64,000 nt of DNA, from contig NZ_JAPUBT010000003.1 in assembly GCF_030397665.1 (NCBI RefSeq), positions 186,001-250,000 of the forward strand, in the 5' to 3' direction. Each line of letters opens with the position of its first letter. The stretch's first letter is position 1. The notes under the pieces were generated by a model, which made no database searches, was not told where the DNA came from, and worked only from the letters and a program-made list of their open reading frames with translations. Below are positions 25,229 to 33,945 of the stretch, one piece after another. The translations under genes and the position numbers were made by a program. Source of the DNA: Janthinobacterium sp. SUN073. GTDB taxonomy: Bacteria > Pseudomonadota > Gammaproteobacteria > Burkholderiales > Burkholderiaceae_D.

Positions 25229-28200
25229 ATGACCTATCACACAGATGCGGCGGCGGTACGCAGACAATGGATCGAATGGCTGTTTTTACTCCTCGGCTTG
25301 CTCCTCGTGGCGGCCGCCCTTGCCTACGCGCACCTGGCCGAAGCCGCGCGGCACGACGCGGCCGAGCGTGAACGGCTCAGCGTGCTGACGGCACTGCTGG
25401 CAAAAAATATCGAAGTCGACCTGGCAGCGACCAACCTGGTGCTCGACGGCGTGATCCGCGACTATCTTGGCGCCAATACCGCGGCAGACTCCGGGCAAGC
25501 CCTGACCCGGCGCCTGGCCGCAGTGGTCGACGCCATGCCGGGCGTGCGCACCATGCTGGTCATCGATGCGAAGGGCAAGCCGATCGCCACCAATATCGCG
25601 GAACTGGCCGACCAGGATTTTTCGCGCCGCGGCTACTTCCAGACGGCGCGCGACGCCCCTGATGCGCGCATGCTGTACATCTCGGCGCCCTTCCATTCCT
25701 TCAAGGGCGACCTGGTCATCACGGCGTCGCGCATGGTGCAGGACCAGCAGGGCCGCTTTGCCGGCGTGGTGCTGGCTACCCTCGATCCCGAATACTTCAC
25801 GGCCAAGTTCCGCACCGCCATGTATGCCCCCGACGTCTGGGCCGTGGTGCTGCATGGCGACGGCCGGCAGTTCCTGAACTATCCCGCCAGGGCCGCGAAT
25901 GGCGGCAATGTGGACCTGCCCGGCAGCTTCCTGCGGCGCTTTCGCGACAGCGGCTATCAGGCTGGCGTACTGAGCGGCGTCGAGATTGCCGGCGCCGCCG
26001 CACCCCGCATCATGGCCATGGCGACCATCGCGCCGCCCGCGCTGCACATGGACCGTGCCATCATCATCGGCCTGAGCCGCGAAGAAGCGGCCATCGCCGC
26101 CCCGTTGCGGCGGCAGGCGCTGGCCTACGTCCTGTGCTTTGCCATGCTGGCGCTGGCCGGGGCCAGCCTGCTGTTCTGGAGCCAGCGGCGGCGGCGGCAG
26201 CAGGCCGCCTGGCATGCGGAACAGGAAACGGAGCGCCAGGCCATGCAAGCCGTGTCCGACAGCGAAACGCGCTTTCGCACCTTGATCGAAGATGCGCCCG
26301 TGGCCATCGCCATCCTGCGCCACGGTCGCTTCATCTACTCGAATCCCCGCTACCGCAGGCTGCATGGCTACTCGTTCGAAGACGATCTGAACGGTCTACC
26401 GTGGTCCACCATGATTTCCGCGCAATCGCAAGCGGCACTGGCCACCAACGAAGCGCTGATCGAGGCGGACTCGCCCAGCGAACAGGTGTTCGAAGCCGTC
26501 GGCCTGGACAAGCAGGGCCTTCCCGTGCCCGTCTTCAAGACCACCACGCGCGTAATGCTCAAGGATGGACCTGCCACCTTGATCTTTGCGCAGGATGTTT
26601 CCGCGCAAAAGCAGGCCGAAGAGGCCATGCTGCTGGCGCGCGATGCGGCCGAGGCGGCCAACCGCAGCAAGGCCGAATTCCTCGCCAACATGAGCCATGA
26701 AATCCGCTCGCCGCTCAACGCCATCCTCGGCATGGCATGGCTGCTGGAACGGGGCAGCCTGGACGGGGAAGGACTCGAGATGACGCGCAAGATCCGCGCC
26801 GCAGGCCAGTCCTTGCTGGGGATCATCAACGACGTGCTCGACGTGTCGAAAATCGAGGCGGGTCACATGAACATCGAACAGGCGCCGTTCCGCCTGGCCG
26901 AGGTGATCGAGAAGATTGCCGCCAGCATGGGCGTGGCCGCGCATGACAAGCCGATTGAGGTGCGGATCGGGCCGCTGCCCGATGGCGTGGACCTGGTGCT
27001 GGGCGACGCGCTGCGGCTGGAACAGGTGCTGGTCAACCTGACCAGCAATGCCATCAAATTCACGGCGCAGGGTACGGTCGAGCTGTTGAGTACACTGGAA
27101 AGCCGCGACGGCGACGCCGCAGTGCTGCGTTTCAGCGTGCGCGACACGGGCATCGGCATCGCGCCCGAGGCGCAGGAAACGATCTTTTCCGCCTTCGCCC
27201 AGGCCGACACGTCCACCACGCGCCGCTTCGGCGGCACGGGCCTGGGCCTGACCATCTGCCGCCAGTTGGCCAGATTGATGGGCGGCTCGCTGCGCCTGCA
27301 AAGCCGCCTGGGCCAGGGCAGCGAATTCAGCTTCACGGTGCCGCTGCAACTGCTGCCCGCCAGCACCCAGTCCTCGCCGGACATGCAAGCCTTGCATGCA
27401 TTGCTGGCCGATGCCAACGCCGACACGCGCGAGGCCGTTGCCGCCGTGGTGCAGGGCCTGGGCTGGAGCGTGCATGCCGTGTCCGACGGGCGGGCGGCCC
27501 TCGACTATGCGCTTGCCTGCGCCGAAGACGCGCGGCCCGGCGTCGTCCTGCTGGCCGCGCGCATGCCGGAGCTGGACGGCGAAGCGACGGCGCGCGCGCT
27601 GCGCGAATACCTGCCGCCGCAAGACTGCCCCGTCATCATCCTGGCAGCGGGCGGCGTGCCAGCCACGCGGCCGGCGCGGCGCCATACCGACCCGGCCGAT
27701 CCGGCCGACGCCATCCTCAACGAACCGGTGACGGCTTCCAGCCTGTACAACGCGACGATGGAAGCGCGCCAGCAGCGCGCCCGGGCCGCCGGCCTGGACG
27801 CCAGCCTGGATGTGCCGGAAGAACGCGTACTCACCGGCGTGCGCGTGCTGGTGGTCGATGACAGCGAAATCAACCGCGATGTGGTCAACCATATCCTGTG
27901 CGACCAGGGGGCAGTGCCCTCGTTCGCCTGCGATGGCAGGCAGGCGCTGGACTGGCTGCTGGCCCACCCCGCCGATGTCGACATCGTGTTGATGGATGTG
28001 CAGATGCCTGTCATGGATGGCTTGCAGGCGACGCGCGCCTTGCGCCAGCTGCCGCAGTTTCAGGACTTGCCCGTGGTGGCGCTGACGGCCGGGGCGTTCC
28101 AGACACAGCGCACGGCGGCACTGGAAGCGGGCGTGAATCATTTCATCAGCAAACCGTTCGACGTGCCGCAGACCATCGCCCTGATCGCGCGCGCGCATCG

Positions 28201-28642
28201 GCGCCATGCGCAAGGTCTGCCAGCCCTGCCGCCGGTCGTGACCGAAGCGGCGATGCCCGTGCCGCCGTGCGGCGCGGCAGCCGTGATCGACGTGCAGCAA
28301 GGCATGGCGCAGTGGCTCGATGAGGCGCCCTACCGCCAGCATCTGTCGCGTTTTGGCAGTAACTATCGCAATACGGTGGATGCCATGCGCGCGCTGCTGG
28401 CAGCCAATGCGCGCGACGATGCCGCCGCGCTGGCGCACAAGCTGGCGGGCGAGGCTGGCAGCCTGGCCCTGCCCGCCACCCTGCAAGCCGCGCAGCAAGC
28501 GGAACAGCTGCTGCACGCAGGCGACGATGCGTCGGCCGCGCTCGACACGCTGGAACAGGCGCTGGCGCGCGCCATCGAGGCCGCCGCCGCCTTCACGGCG
28601 CAAACGCCGCCCGGCCAGCCGGCCATGCCCATGATAAAATGA
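25229..28642 (+). CDS. Hybrid sensor kinase with PAS, two receivers and Hpt
   Basis: A 1137-residue protein. Two membrane segments (about 11-30 and 292-312) flank a Cache sensor (DFSRRGYFQTARDA). Next come a PAS domain (about 345-465), HisKA with H490 (MSHEIRSP), an ATPase domain (NLTSNAIKF, DTGIGIA and GGTGLGLTI), a first receiver, a second receiver with D923 (LMDVQMPVMDG) and a C-terminal Hpt with H1070 (AHKLAGEAG). The first receiver has alanine (A776) where the phosphoacceptor aspartate belongs, so it is a pseudo-receiver. The protein carries all relay steps in one chain. The start has no ribosome binding site, and a TATAGC element sits eight bases upstream, so the message may be leaderless. 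Confidence 0.9.
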   Translation: MTYHTDAAAVRRQWIEWLFLLLGLLLVAAALAYAHLAEAARHDAAERERLSVLTALLAKNIEVDLAATNLVLDGVIRDYLGANTAADSGQALTRRLAAVVDAMPGVRTMLVIDAKGKPIATNIAELADQDFSRRGYFQTARDAPDARMLYISAPFHSFKGDLVITASRMVQDQQGRFAGVVLATLDPEYFTAKFRTAMYAPDVWAVVLHGDGRQFLNYPARAANGGNVDLPGSFLRRFRDSGYQAGVLSGVEIAGAAAPRIMAMATIAPPALHMDRAIIIGLSREEAAIAAPLRRQALAYVLCFAMLALAGASLLFWSQRRRRQQAAWHAEQETERQAMQAVSDSETRFRTLIEDAPVAIAILRHGRFIYSNPRYRRLHGYSFEDDLNGLPWSTMISAQSQAALATNEALIEADSPSEQVFEAVGLDKQGLPVPVFKTTTRVMLKDGPATLIFAQDVSAQKQAEEAMLLARDAAEAANRSKAEFLANMSHEIRSPLNAILGMAWLLERGSLDGEGLEMTRKIRAAGQSLLGIINDVLDVSKIEAGHMNIEQAPFRLAEVIEKIAASMGVAAHDKPIEVRIGPLPDGVDLVLGDALRLEQVLVNLTSNAIKFTAQGTVELLSTLESRDGDAAVLRFSVRDTGIGIAPEAQETIFSAFAQADTSTTRRFGGTGLGLTICRQLARLMGGSLRLQSRLGQGSEFSFTVPLQLLPASTQSSPDMQALHALLADANADTREAVAAVVQGLGWSVHAVSDGRAALDYALACAEDARPGVVLLAARMPELDGEATARALREYLPPQDCPVIILAAGGVPATRPARRHTDPADPADAILNEPVTASSLYNATMEARQQRARAAGLDASLDVPEERVLTGVRVLVVDDSEINRDVVNHILCDQGAVPSFACDGRQALDWLLAHPADVDIVLMDVQMPVMDGLQATRALRQLPQFQDLPVVALTAGAFQTQRTAALEAGVNHFISKPFDVPQTIALIARAHRRHAQGLPALPPVVTEAAMPVPPCGAAAVIDVQQGMAQWLDEAPYRQHLSRFGSNYRNTVDAMRALLAANARDDAAALAHKLAGEAGSLALPATLQAAQQAEQLLHAGDDASAALDTLEQALARAIEAAAAFTAQTPPGQPAMPMIK

Positions 28643-28667
28643 TCGATATGATAACTCGGAGGACGCC

Positions 28668-28793
28668 ATGATCTGGTGCAGGGATTTGCTGCTGAGGGCC
28701 TTGATGCTGGGCATGCTGCTATTCGTCGTGGGCGAATCGCTGTCCTACTGGACGCCGGAACTCAAAAAACTGATGGCCTGGCGCCCCTTCTGA
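28668..28793 (+). CDS. 41-residue small membrane-type protein
   Basis: A 42-codon frame with CGGAGGA six bases before the ATG. It follows the hybrid kinase by 25 bases on the same strand. The peptide begins MIWCRDLLLRALMLGMLLFV, has one hydrophobic helix (about 7-22), and ends with a basic/aromatic tail (KKLMAWRPF). That is the size and shape of a small single-pass membrane peptide. It ends four bases before the convergent nnrS stop. I recognise no family. Confidence 0.5.
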   Translation: MIWCRDLLLRALMLGMLLFVVGESLSYWTPELKKLMAWRPF

Positions 28794-28797
28794 CAGC

Positions 28798-30009
28798 TTA
28801 GCCTTCGCGCCCATCCACCCTGGCGCGCCACAGATAGGGCGCATACACGCACGCATACAAGCCAAAGGCCAGCGACCAGCACGCGCCGGCAGCCAGCAGC
28901 AGCGGCATGGCCAGCGCTGCGGGACCGACGGCGGCCAGCAGGCGCGCCAGCGCGCCCAGCTGGACCAGCCAGTACATCGCCGCTTCCGCCCGGCCGCCTT
29001 TCAACGGCCGCCCCGTGTGGCCCAGGGTGGTGCGCGTCATCATGCCGATGATCAATCCCGCCATCGAGCCCACCGTCAGCGCGTGAAATGCGGCGCTGGC
29101 CGGCAGCAGGCCCAGGCTGGCGGCCGCCAGCAGCGCAAAGCCGACGCCTATCCACGCATATGACAGGTGCAAGATCCACAGCAAGGGCACGCGCAGCGTG
29201 CGCTGCGGCTGCCAGGCCAGCAGATTGGCCAGCGAGACGCCGGCAGCGCAGAACGCCAGTGGCGCCGTCAGCCAGGCTGGCGCGCCTGCCAGCCACGCGA
29301 TGGCGGCCGCCGCCATGCAGGCCACGGCGACCAGCGCCCGCTTCGGACTGGCCACCGGCGTGCTGCCCGGTGCGCCATTGCGGGTAAACATGGGAATGAC
29401 GCGCGCGCCGATCACCGATTCGATCAGCACGATGATGAAGATGGCCGCCTGCACGGGCACGAACAGCGACAGCGGCAGCCAGCCCAGCACGGCCGCGTGG
29501 AACAGGCCATTGGCCAGCGCCAGCAAGGCCAGCAAAGCGACCAGGAACAGGTTGCGCGTATTGCCGGAACGGTGCAGCACCTGGTACAGAGGCCAGGCGG
29601 CCAGCGGCAGGAACAGCCACTCGACCAGCGCCGGCACCAGCCCGGGGCCGCACAGCATGGCGATGCGCCCCGCCAGCCACAGCGCCGCCAGCGCCATCAG
29701 CTGCGCACCGTGCGGCGTGGGCAAGCCCGTCCAGTTGCGCCCCGCCGTATACAAAAACCCCACGACGACGGCCAGCGCGAAGCCGAACACCATTTCATGC
29801 ATATGCCAGCCCAGCCCCACTTGCAGGCCGCCCGTCAGCAAGCCGGCATAACTGGCCAGCCACAGGGGAATGCTGATGGCCGCAAACACGGCCGCCAGCA
29901 GATAGAACGGGCGGAAACCCAGCTGCCAGACGGCATGGCGGGCATGCCAGGGCGCGGCGCCTGCTGTCGTGGAAGGTGGAGAAGGTTCGCTGATCGGGGT
30001 AATGGCCAT
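28798..30009 (-). CDS. nnrS: NnrS family protein
   Basis: A 403-residue polytopic protein with about 12 membrane segments and the NnrS hallmarks: an early RPFYLLA motif (FRPFYLLAAVFA), a central GWHMHEMVFGFALAVVVGFLYTAGRNWTG stretch (split here as histidine-rich and GRNWTG parts), RVIPMFTRNG, and MTRTTLGHTGRPL near the C-terminus. NnrS is a haem/copper membrane protein whose expression is usually tied to nitric oxide and denitrification regulators and which protects against NO stress. It lies next to narXL on the same strand. A nested palindrome sits just upstream of the start. Confidence 0.9.
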   Translation of the reverse strand: MAITPISEPSPPSTTAGAAPWHARHAVWQLGFRPFYLLAAVFAAISIPLWLASYAGLLTGGLQVGLGWHMHEMVFGFALAVVVGFLYTAGRNWTGLPTPHGAQLMALAALWLAGRIAMLCGPGLVPALVEWLFLPLAAWPLYQVLHRSGNTRNLFLVALLALLALANGLFHAAVLGWLPLSLFVPVQAAIFIIVLIESVIGARVIPMFTRNGAPGSTPVASPKRALVAVACMAAAAIAWLAGAPAWLTAPLAFCAAGVSLANLLAWQPQRTLRVPLLWILHLSYAWIGVGFALLAAASLGLLPASAAFHALTVGSMAGLIIGMMTRTTLGHTGRPLKGGRAEAAMYWLVQLGALARLLAAVGPAALAMPLLLAAGACWSLAFGLYACVYAPYLWRARVDGREG

Positions 30010-30017
30010 GATGGGCT

Positions 30018-30056
30018 CGCTTTTAAAGATATATTCAATATACTACTTTAAAAGCG
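30018..30056 (-). promoter_or_regulatory. Nested palindrome just upstream of nnrS
   Basis: CGCTTTTAAAG (30018-30028) and CTTTAAAAGCG (30046-30056) form a perfect 11-base inverted repeat. Within it, TATATT-C-AATATA (30030-30042) is a second inverted repeat, offset by one base. It begins nine bases before the nnrS ATG. It could be an operator (NsrR-type sites are AT-rich inverted repeats of similar size, though this is not a clean match) or an RNA hairpin controlling translation. Confidence 0.5.
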
Positions 30057-30087
30057 CAAGGACGGCCATCGGCAAAAAGGACTAGAT

Positions 30088-30112
30088 GTGGGGGTCAGCC
30101 CCCCCCCCCCAC
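30088..30112. repeat. G5/C12 hairpin with 12-C homopolymer
   Basis: GTGGGGG (30088-30094), TCAG, then twelve consecutive C (30099-30110) and AC. The G and C runs can pair. It lies between the narL stop and nnrS. Homopolymers of this length slip easily, so the exact C count may vary between cells or be a sequencing error. Confidence 0.6.
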
Positions 30113-30119
30113 TACCGGG

Positions 30120-30782
30120 CTACTTGCCCTGGCGGTGCTCGACCGCATACACGGCCGCCTGCACGCGGCTGGTGAGGTTGAGTTTTTTCAGCACGTTCTG
30201 CACGTGGATCTTGACCGTGCTTTCGGCCAGGTCGAGGGTGCGCGCGATGCCCTTGTTGCTCTCGCCGCGCGACAGACAGTCGATGATTTCTTTTTCGCGC
30301 GGCGTGAGCTTGTCGAGTTCCGACACGGGCTCCTCGCGCCGCGTGCCCGCCTGCAGCTGCGCCACCAGCTTGCCCGTCATCGCTTCGGCGATGACGACTT
30401 CGCCGGCGGCCGCGCGGCGGATGGCGCGCACCAGGTAGTCGGCGTCGATATTCTTGATCAGGTAGCCGCAGGCGCCCGCGCGCAGGGCCGTGGCCAGATC
30501 CTCCGCGTCTTCCGACACGGTGAGCATGACGATGGCCGTGTCGGGACAGTCGTGCTGCATCAGCTGCAGCGCTTCCACGCCCGACATGCCGGCCATGTTC
30601 AGGTCCAGCAGTACCACGTCGGGCTGCAACTGGATGGCGCGCTTGATGCCTTCGACGCCATCGGCCGCTTCACCCACCACGGAAAAATCGGTATGCCGCT
30701 GCAGCAGCGAGCGTATACCGCTGCGGAACAGCGCGTGGTCGTCCACCAGCATGACGGTGATCGGTTTATCGGGAGTCTCCAT
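30120..30782 (-). CDS. narL: Nitrate/nitrite response regulator NarL
   Basis: A 220-residue NarL/FixJ-type regulator. The receiver domain (about 7-125) has the acidic pair D14-D15, phosphoacceptor D60 (VVLLDLNM) and a lysine in YLIKN. The LuxR-type helix-turn-helix (about 150-215) reads LTPREKEIIDCLSRGESNKGIA then STVKIHVQNVLKKL. It follows narX by 24 bases and should be phosphorylated by it. Nearby nar genes are its expected targets. Location inside the nitrate cluster separates it from generic regulators of this family. Confidence 0.9.
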   Translation of the reverse strand: METPDKPITVMLVDDHALFRSGIRSLLQRHTDFSVVGEAADGVEGIKRAIQLQPDVVLLDLNMAGMSGVEALQLMQHDCPDTAIVMLTVSEDAEDLATALRAGACGYLIKNIDADYLVRAIRRAAAGEVVIAEAMTGKLVAQLQAGTRREEPVSELDKLTPREKEIIDCLSRGESNKGIARTLDLAESTVKIHVQNVLKKLNLTSRVQAAVYAVEHRQGK

Positions 30783-30806
30783 TTTTTTGTACTTTCAGAT
30801 AGTGTC

Positions 30807-32708
30807 TTAGGCGGCGCGGCGCTGCTCGCGCGACAGGTGCAGTTCGACGGTCGTGCCGCCACCGGGACAGGCGTGCACGTCGAACGTGGCGTCGATGCGC
30901 TGCGCGCGCTCGCGCATGATATGGATGCCGACATGGCTGTCGCCCTTTTCCAGCACGGCGGCAGCATCGAAGCCAACGCCATTATCGCTGATCGTCAAGG
31001 TAAAGTCCTGGTGATCGGCGAGACGCACCTCGACGTGGCTGGCCTGGGCGTGCTTGCGGATGTTCGACAGCGCTTCCTGCACGATGAATAGTAACTGCAA
31101 TTGCTGCTCGCGGGGGAATGGCGCGCCGTCGACGTCGGCCAGCAGATCGGCCTCGATGCCCGTCTGGCGGCGGAATTTGTCGATTGCCGCGCGCAGGGAG
31201 CCGATCAGGTCGTCCTCCATCAGGCGGCTGCGGAAGTTGGCCAGCAGTTCGCGCACGTCCTCGTAGCTTTCCTTCACGCCCGCATGCAGGGCCGGCACGA
31301 TGCCCGCCACTTCATCGAAACGCGCATTGCGCACGGAGTCGTCCAGCATCTGCACTTGCAGGTTGAGGAAATTGAGGCTTTGCGCGATGCTGTCGTGCAG
31401 GCCCTGCGCCACCAGGTTGCGCTCTTCGGAAATGGCCATCTCGCGCTCGCGCGCGGCCAGGCGCAGGTTTTCCAGCGCGATGCCCAGCAGCTGGCCCAGG
31501 GTTTCCAGCAGCGCCAGCTCGCGCGCGGAAAACACGCGCGCATGGCGGAAGTGCAGGTTGAAAAAGCCCAGGTGCTGTTCATGCGCATGGATATGGAAGA
31601 CGGAGACGGTGGCAAAGCCCTCGCGGTGGCAGCGCAGCTCGTGCGCCTTGTCGATGCGGCGCATGTCGTGCACCTTCGCCACCTTCATCTCGACGGCCGT
31701 GCCGCACAGGCAGTCGCCCACTTTCAGGCAATGCTCGGACGCCACCAGCTCTTCCGACAGGCCGTGGTGCACCACCATGTGCAGATTGCCCCGCTCCGCA
31801 TCGAGCACGCGCACGGTGGAGCCGTCCGCCTCGAAATAGTCGACGATGCGCTGCATGAAGCCGCCGCAGATGTCTTCCAGGGGCTGCGGGCGCTGCAGGA
31901 AAGCGGCGCTTTCGTACAGCAGCGCCAGTTCGCGGTTGCGGTACTCGAGGGTGGCCGTCTTGCTGCGCACGCCCTCTTCCAGGTTGCCGTACAGGGCCTG
32001 CAGACGGTCGGCCATCTGGTTGAAGCCACTGGCCAGCTGGCCGAATTCGTCATTGCTTTCGACGGCCAGGCGCACGCTGAAATCGCGCTCCTTCATGCGC
32101 TGCATGCCCAGGCGCAGACGCGTCACCGGCTCGATAATGAGCATGAACATCAGGTAAATCATGCTGACCGTGCCGATGACGGCCATGCCAACCAGGATCA
32201 GCTGCGAGGCACGCAGCCAGAAGGTACGCTGCTCGCTATCGTGCTCGATCAGGCGCACCAGCTGGTCGACCTGGCCGACGAAGGTGTCGGCGTCATGCTC
32301 GAACTGGCGCGCGCGCGCGGTGGAATCGGCGGCCAGGGCGGCCGGACGCAAGGCGCCGCGCCAGGCGGCGCCGATGCGCTCGAATTCGGACTTGATGACA
32401 GTGCTGGGGGGCAGGAACAAGGGGCGCTGCGGGTCGCCGTGGCCGATCTTCGCCAGGGTCTCGTCGATCAGCAGCACCTGCTGGCGCGCCTGCTCGCCGG
32501 CGTCGCTGGCCAGCAGCAGGGTCAGGCGGTAGGTCTGCATGCGCAGGCGCCCCGTTTCATTGATGGCGGCAGAACTGCCTTCGAGCTGCCACGACAGGAA
32601 CAGGGTGCAGCCGATGGCGCTCAGGGCCAGTACCAGCATGAGCAGCAGCGCGCCGACGATCTTGGTCGACAGCTTCTGCCAGGAGGAAAACATCGCCTTG
32701 AATTTCAT
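30807..32708 (-). CDS. narX: Nitrate/nitrite sensor histidine kinase NarX
   Basis: A 633-residue kinase. I chose the ATG at 32708 (MKFKAMFSS) because AAAGGA precedes it and the first membrane segment (17-39) then sits at a normal distance; the longer frame upstream runs into a palindromic repeat. Residues 50-61 read NETGRLRMQTYR, the nitrate-binding P box of NarX. A second membrane segment and HAMP domain, a cysteine-containing GAF-like middle, and a HisKA_3 domain with H438 (GLHDSIAQS) and ATPase domain follow. It senses periplasmic nitrate or nitrite and phosphorylates NarL. Confidence 0.92.
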   Translation of the reverse strand: MKFKAMFSSWQKLSTKIVGALLLMLVLALSAIGCTLFLSWQLEGSSAAINETGRLRMQTYRLTLLLASDAGEQARQQVLLIDETLAKIGHGDPQRPLFLPPSTVIKSEFERIGAAWRGALRPAALAADSTARARQFEHDADTFVGQVDQLVRLIEHDSEQRTFWLRASQLILVGMAVIGTVSMIYLMFMLIIEPVTRLRLGMQRMKERDFSVRLAVESNDEFGQLASGFNQMADRLQALYGNLEEGVRSKTATLEYRNRELALLYESAAFLQRPQPLEDICGGFMQRIVDYFEADGSTVRVLDAERGNLHMVVHHGLSEELVASEHCLKVGDCLCGTAVEMKVAKVHDMRRIDKAHELRCHREGFATVSVFHIHAHEQHLGFFNLHFRHARVFSARELALLETLGQLLGIALENLRLAAREREMAISEERNLVAQGLHDSIAQSLNFLNLQVQMLDDSVRNARFDEVAGIVPALHAGVKESYEDVRELLANFRSRLMEDDLIGSLRAAIDKFRRQTGIEADLLADVDGAPFPREQQLQLLFIVQEALSNIRKHAQASHVEVRLADHQDFTLTISDNGVGFDAAAVLEKGDSHVGIHIMRERAQRIDATFDVHACPGGGTTVELHLSREQRRAA

Positions 32709-32746
32709 AGATCCTTTTGCTTTAACAAGCCCATTCTTAGCGCCAC

Positions 32747-32866
32747 GACACCTGACAAAACCGTAGCGAGCGGCAGTGATTTGTGGCCGAGAAGCGCAAC
32801 CGTACTCTAGTACGGTGAGCATCGCCGGCCGCAAAGCGCGACGCGCAGTAGGTTTGGCCAGGTGTC
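32747..32866. repeat. 120-base imperfect palindrome between moaA and narX
   Basis: The two halves are inverted copies. GACACCTGACAAAACC at the left end matches the inverse of GGTTTGGCCAGGTGTC at the right end with two differences, and the centre is a perfect ACCGTAC-TCTA-GTACGGT (32799-32816). The intervening parts also pair with few gaps. It starts 39 bases before the narX start and ends just before the moaA stop at 32871. Its size and shape suggest an interspersed palindromic repeat or MITE-like element, or a two-way terminator. No second copy was noticed in this window. Confidence 0.7.
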
Positions 32867-32870
32867 TATC

Positions 32871-33857
32871 CTAGCCGCCCGTCTGCGCCATGAACCTGAT
32901 AATTTTATCGGGCTGCGTATTGAAATCATGCTGCTGCGGCTTGAGTTCGATGGCGGCGCGGATCGCCGCTTCGATCTCCGCATCGGTGGCCCCGCCGCGC
33001 AGCATGGGGCCAAGGGCGAATTTTTCTTCCTGCCCCAGGCACAGGTACAGGGTACCATCGACGGACAGGCGCACGCGGTTGCACGTGGCGCAAAAATGCT
33101 GCGACATCGGCGTGATGAAGCCGATGCTCGAACGGCCATCGGCTGTCGCCATGTAGCGTGCCGGCCCGCCCCCCAGTTCTTGCGCCTGCGGTACCAGACC
33201 AAAGCGGGCCGCCAGGCGCTCGCGCACTGGCCCGAGCGGCATGTAGCTGGCATTGCGGCCCGTACTACCCATCGGCATGGCTTCGATCAGGCGCAGGATG
33301 AACTGCTGCTCGATACAGAAAGCCGCCATGGCCTCGATCTGGCCGTCATTGACGCCGCGCATGGCCACCATATTGATCTTGATCGGGTCGAAACCGGCCG
33401 CCTTGCCCGCCATCAGGCCGTCCAAAATAGGCTGCAGGCTGTCGCGCCCCGTGATCTGCTGCATGCAGGCGCGGTCAAGCGAATCGAGGCTGACATTGAT
33501 GCGGTCCACGCCCGCCGCGCGCAAGGCCACGGCGTGCTTGCCCAATTGCGTGGCGTTGGTCGACAGCGACAGATCCTGCAAACCGGGCAGCGCGGACAAC
33601 CTTTGCGCCAGCTCGGGCAGGTTGCGCCGCAACAGCGGCTCGCCACCCGTCAGGCGCACGCGGCGCGTGCCAAGGCGCACGAAAATTCCCATCAGGCGCT
33701 CGATCTCGTCGAACGTCAGCCAGTCCTTCGGCTCCTCGAAGCCGCGAAAGCCCTTGGGCATGCAGTAACTGCAGCGCAAGTCGCAGCGGTCGGTGACGGA
33801 CAGCCGCACATAATCGATCGAACGGCCAAAACGGTCCTGCAACTTGACGCTACCCAT
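32871..33857 (-). CDS. moaA: GTP 3',8-cyclase MoaA (molybdenum cofactor)
   Basis: A 328-residue radical-SAM enzyme that catalyses the first step of molybdopterin synthesis, turning GTP into 3',8-cyclo-GTP. The N-terminal CxxxCxxC cluster motif is C25, C29, C32 (CDLRCSYC), and the second cluster is held by C256, C259 and C273 (CATCNRVRLSVDG...LC). The GGEPLLR motif and the C-terminal GG needed for activity are present, so the enzyme looks complete. Placing it with narGHJI makes sense because NarG needs molybdenum bis-MGD. Other copies may exist elsewhere in the genome. Confidence 0.95.
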   Translation of the reverse strand: MGSVKLQDRFGRSIDYVRLSVTDRCDLRCSYCMPKGFRGFEEPKDWLTFDEIERLMGIFVRLGTRRVRLTGGEPLLRRNLPELAQRLSALPGLQDLSLSTNATQLGKHAVALRAAGVDRINVSLDSLDRACMQQITGRDSLQPILDGLMAGKAAGFDPIKINMVAMRGVNDGQIEAMAAFCIEQQFILRLIEAMPMGSTGRNASYMPLGPVRERLAARFGLVPQAQELGGGPARYMATADGRSSIGFITPMSQHFCATCNRVRLSVDGTLYLCLGQEEKFALGPMLRGGATDAEIEAAIRAAIELKPQQHDFNTQPDKIIRFMAQTGG

Positions 33858-33891
33858 GACGCTACTCCTGATTCTTCCGTGATTGTAAAGG

Positions 33892-33918
33892 CTGGGGCAC
33901 GATCTGGCTGTGCCCCAG
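33892..33918 (-). terminator. Hairpin between isomerase gene and moaA
   Basis: CTGGGGCAC (33892-33900) and GTGCCCCAG (33910-33918) form a perfect 9-base stem with a 9-base loop in the 88-base gap after the isomerase stop. On the minus strand it is followed by CCTTTAC rather than a long T run, so it may reduce rather than stop transcription into moaA. Confidence 0.5.
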
Positions 33919-33945
33919 AAGGCCTAGCGGCCTACGCCTTTCGGG

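Noticed and set aside
32709-32834. Longer N-terminus for NarX
   Set aside because: The extra 42 codons lie in the palindromic repeat; AAAGGA before the ATG at 32708 gives a normal NarX N-terminus.
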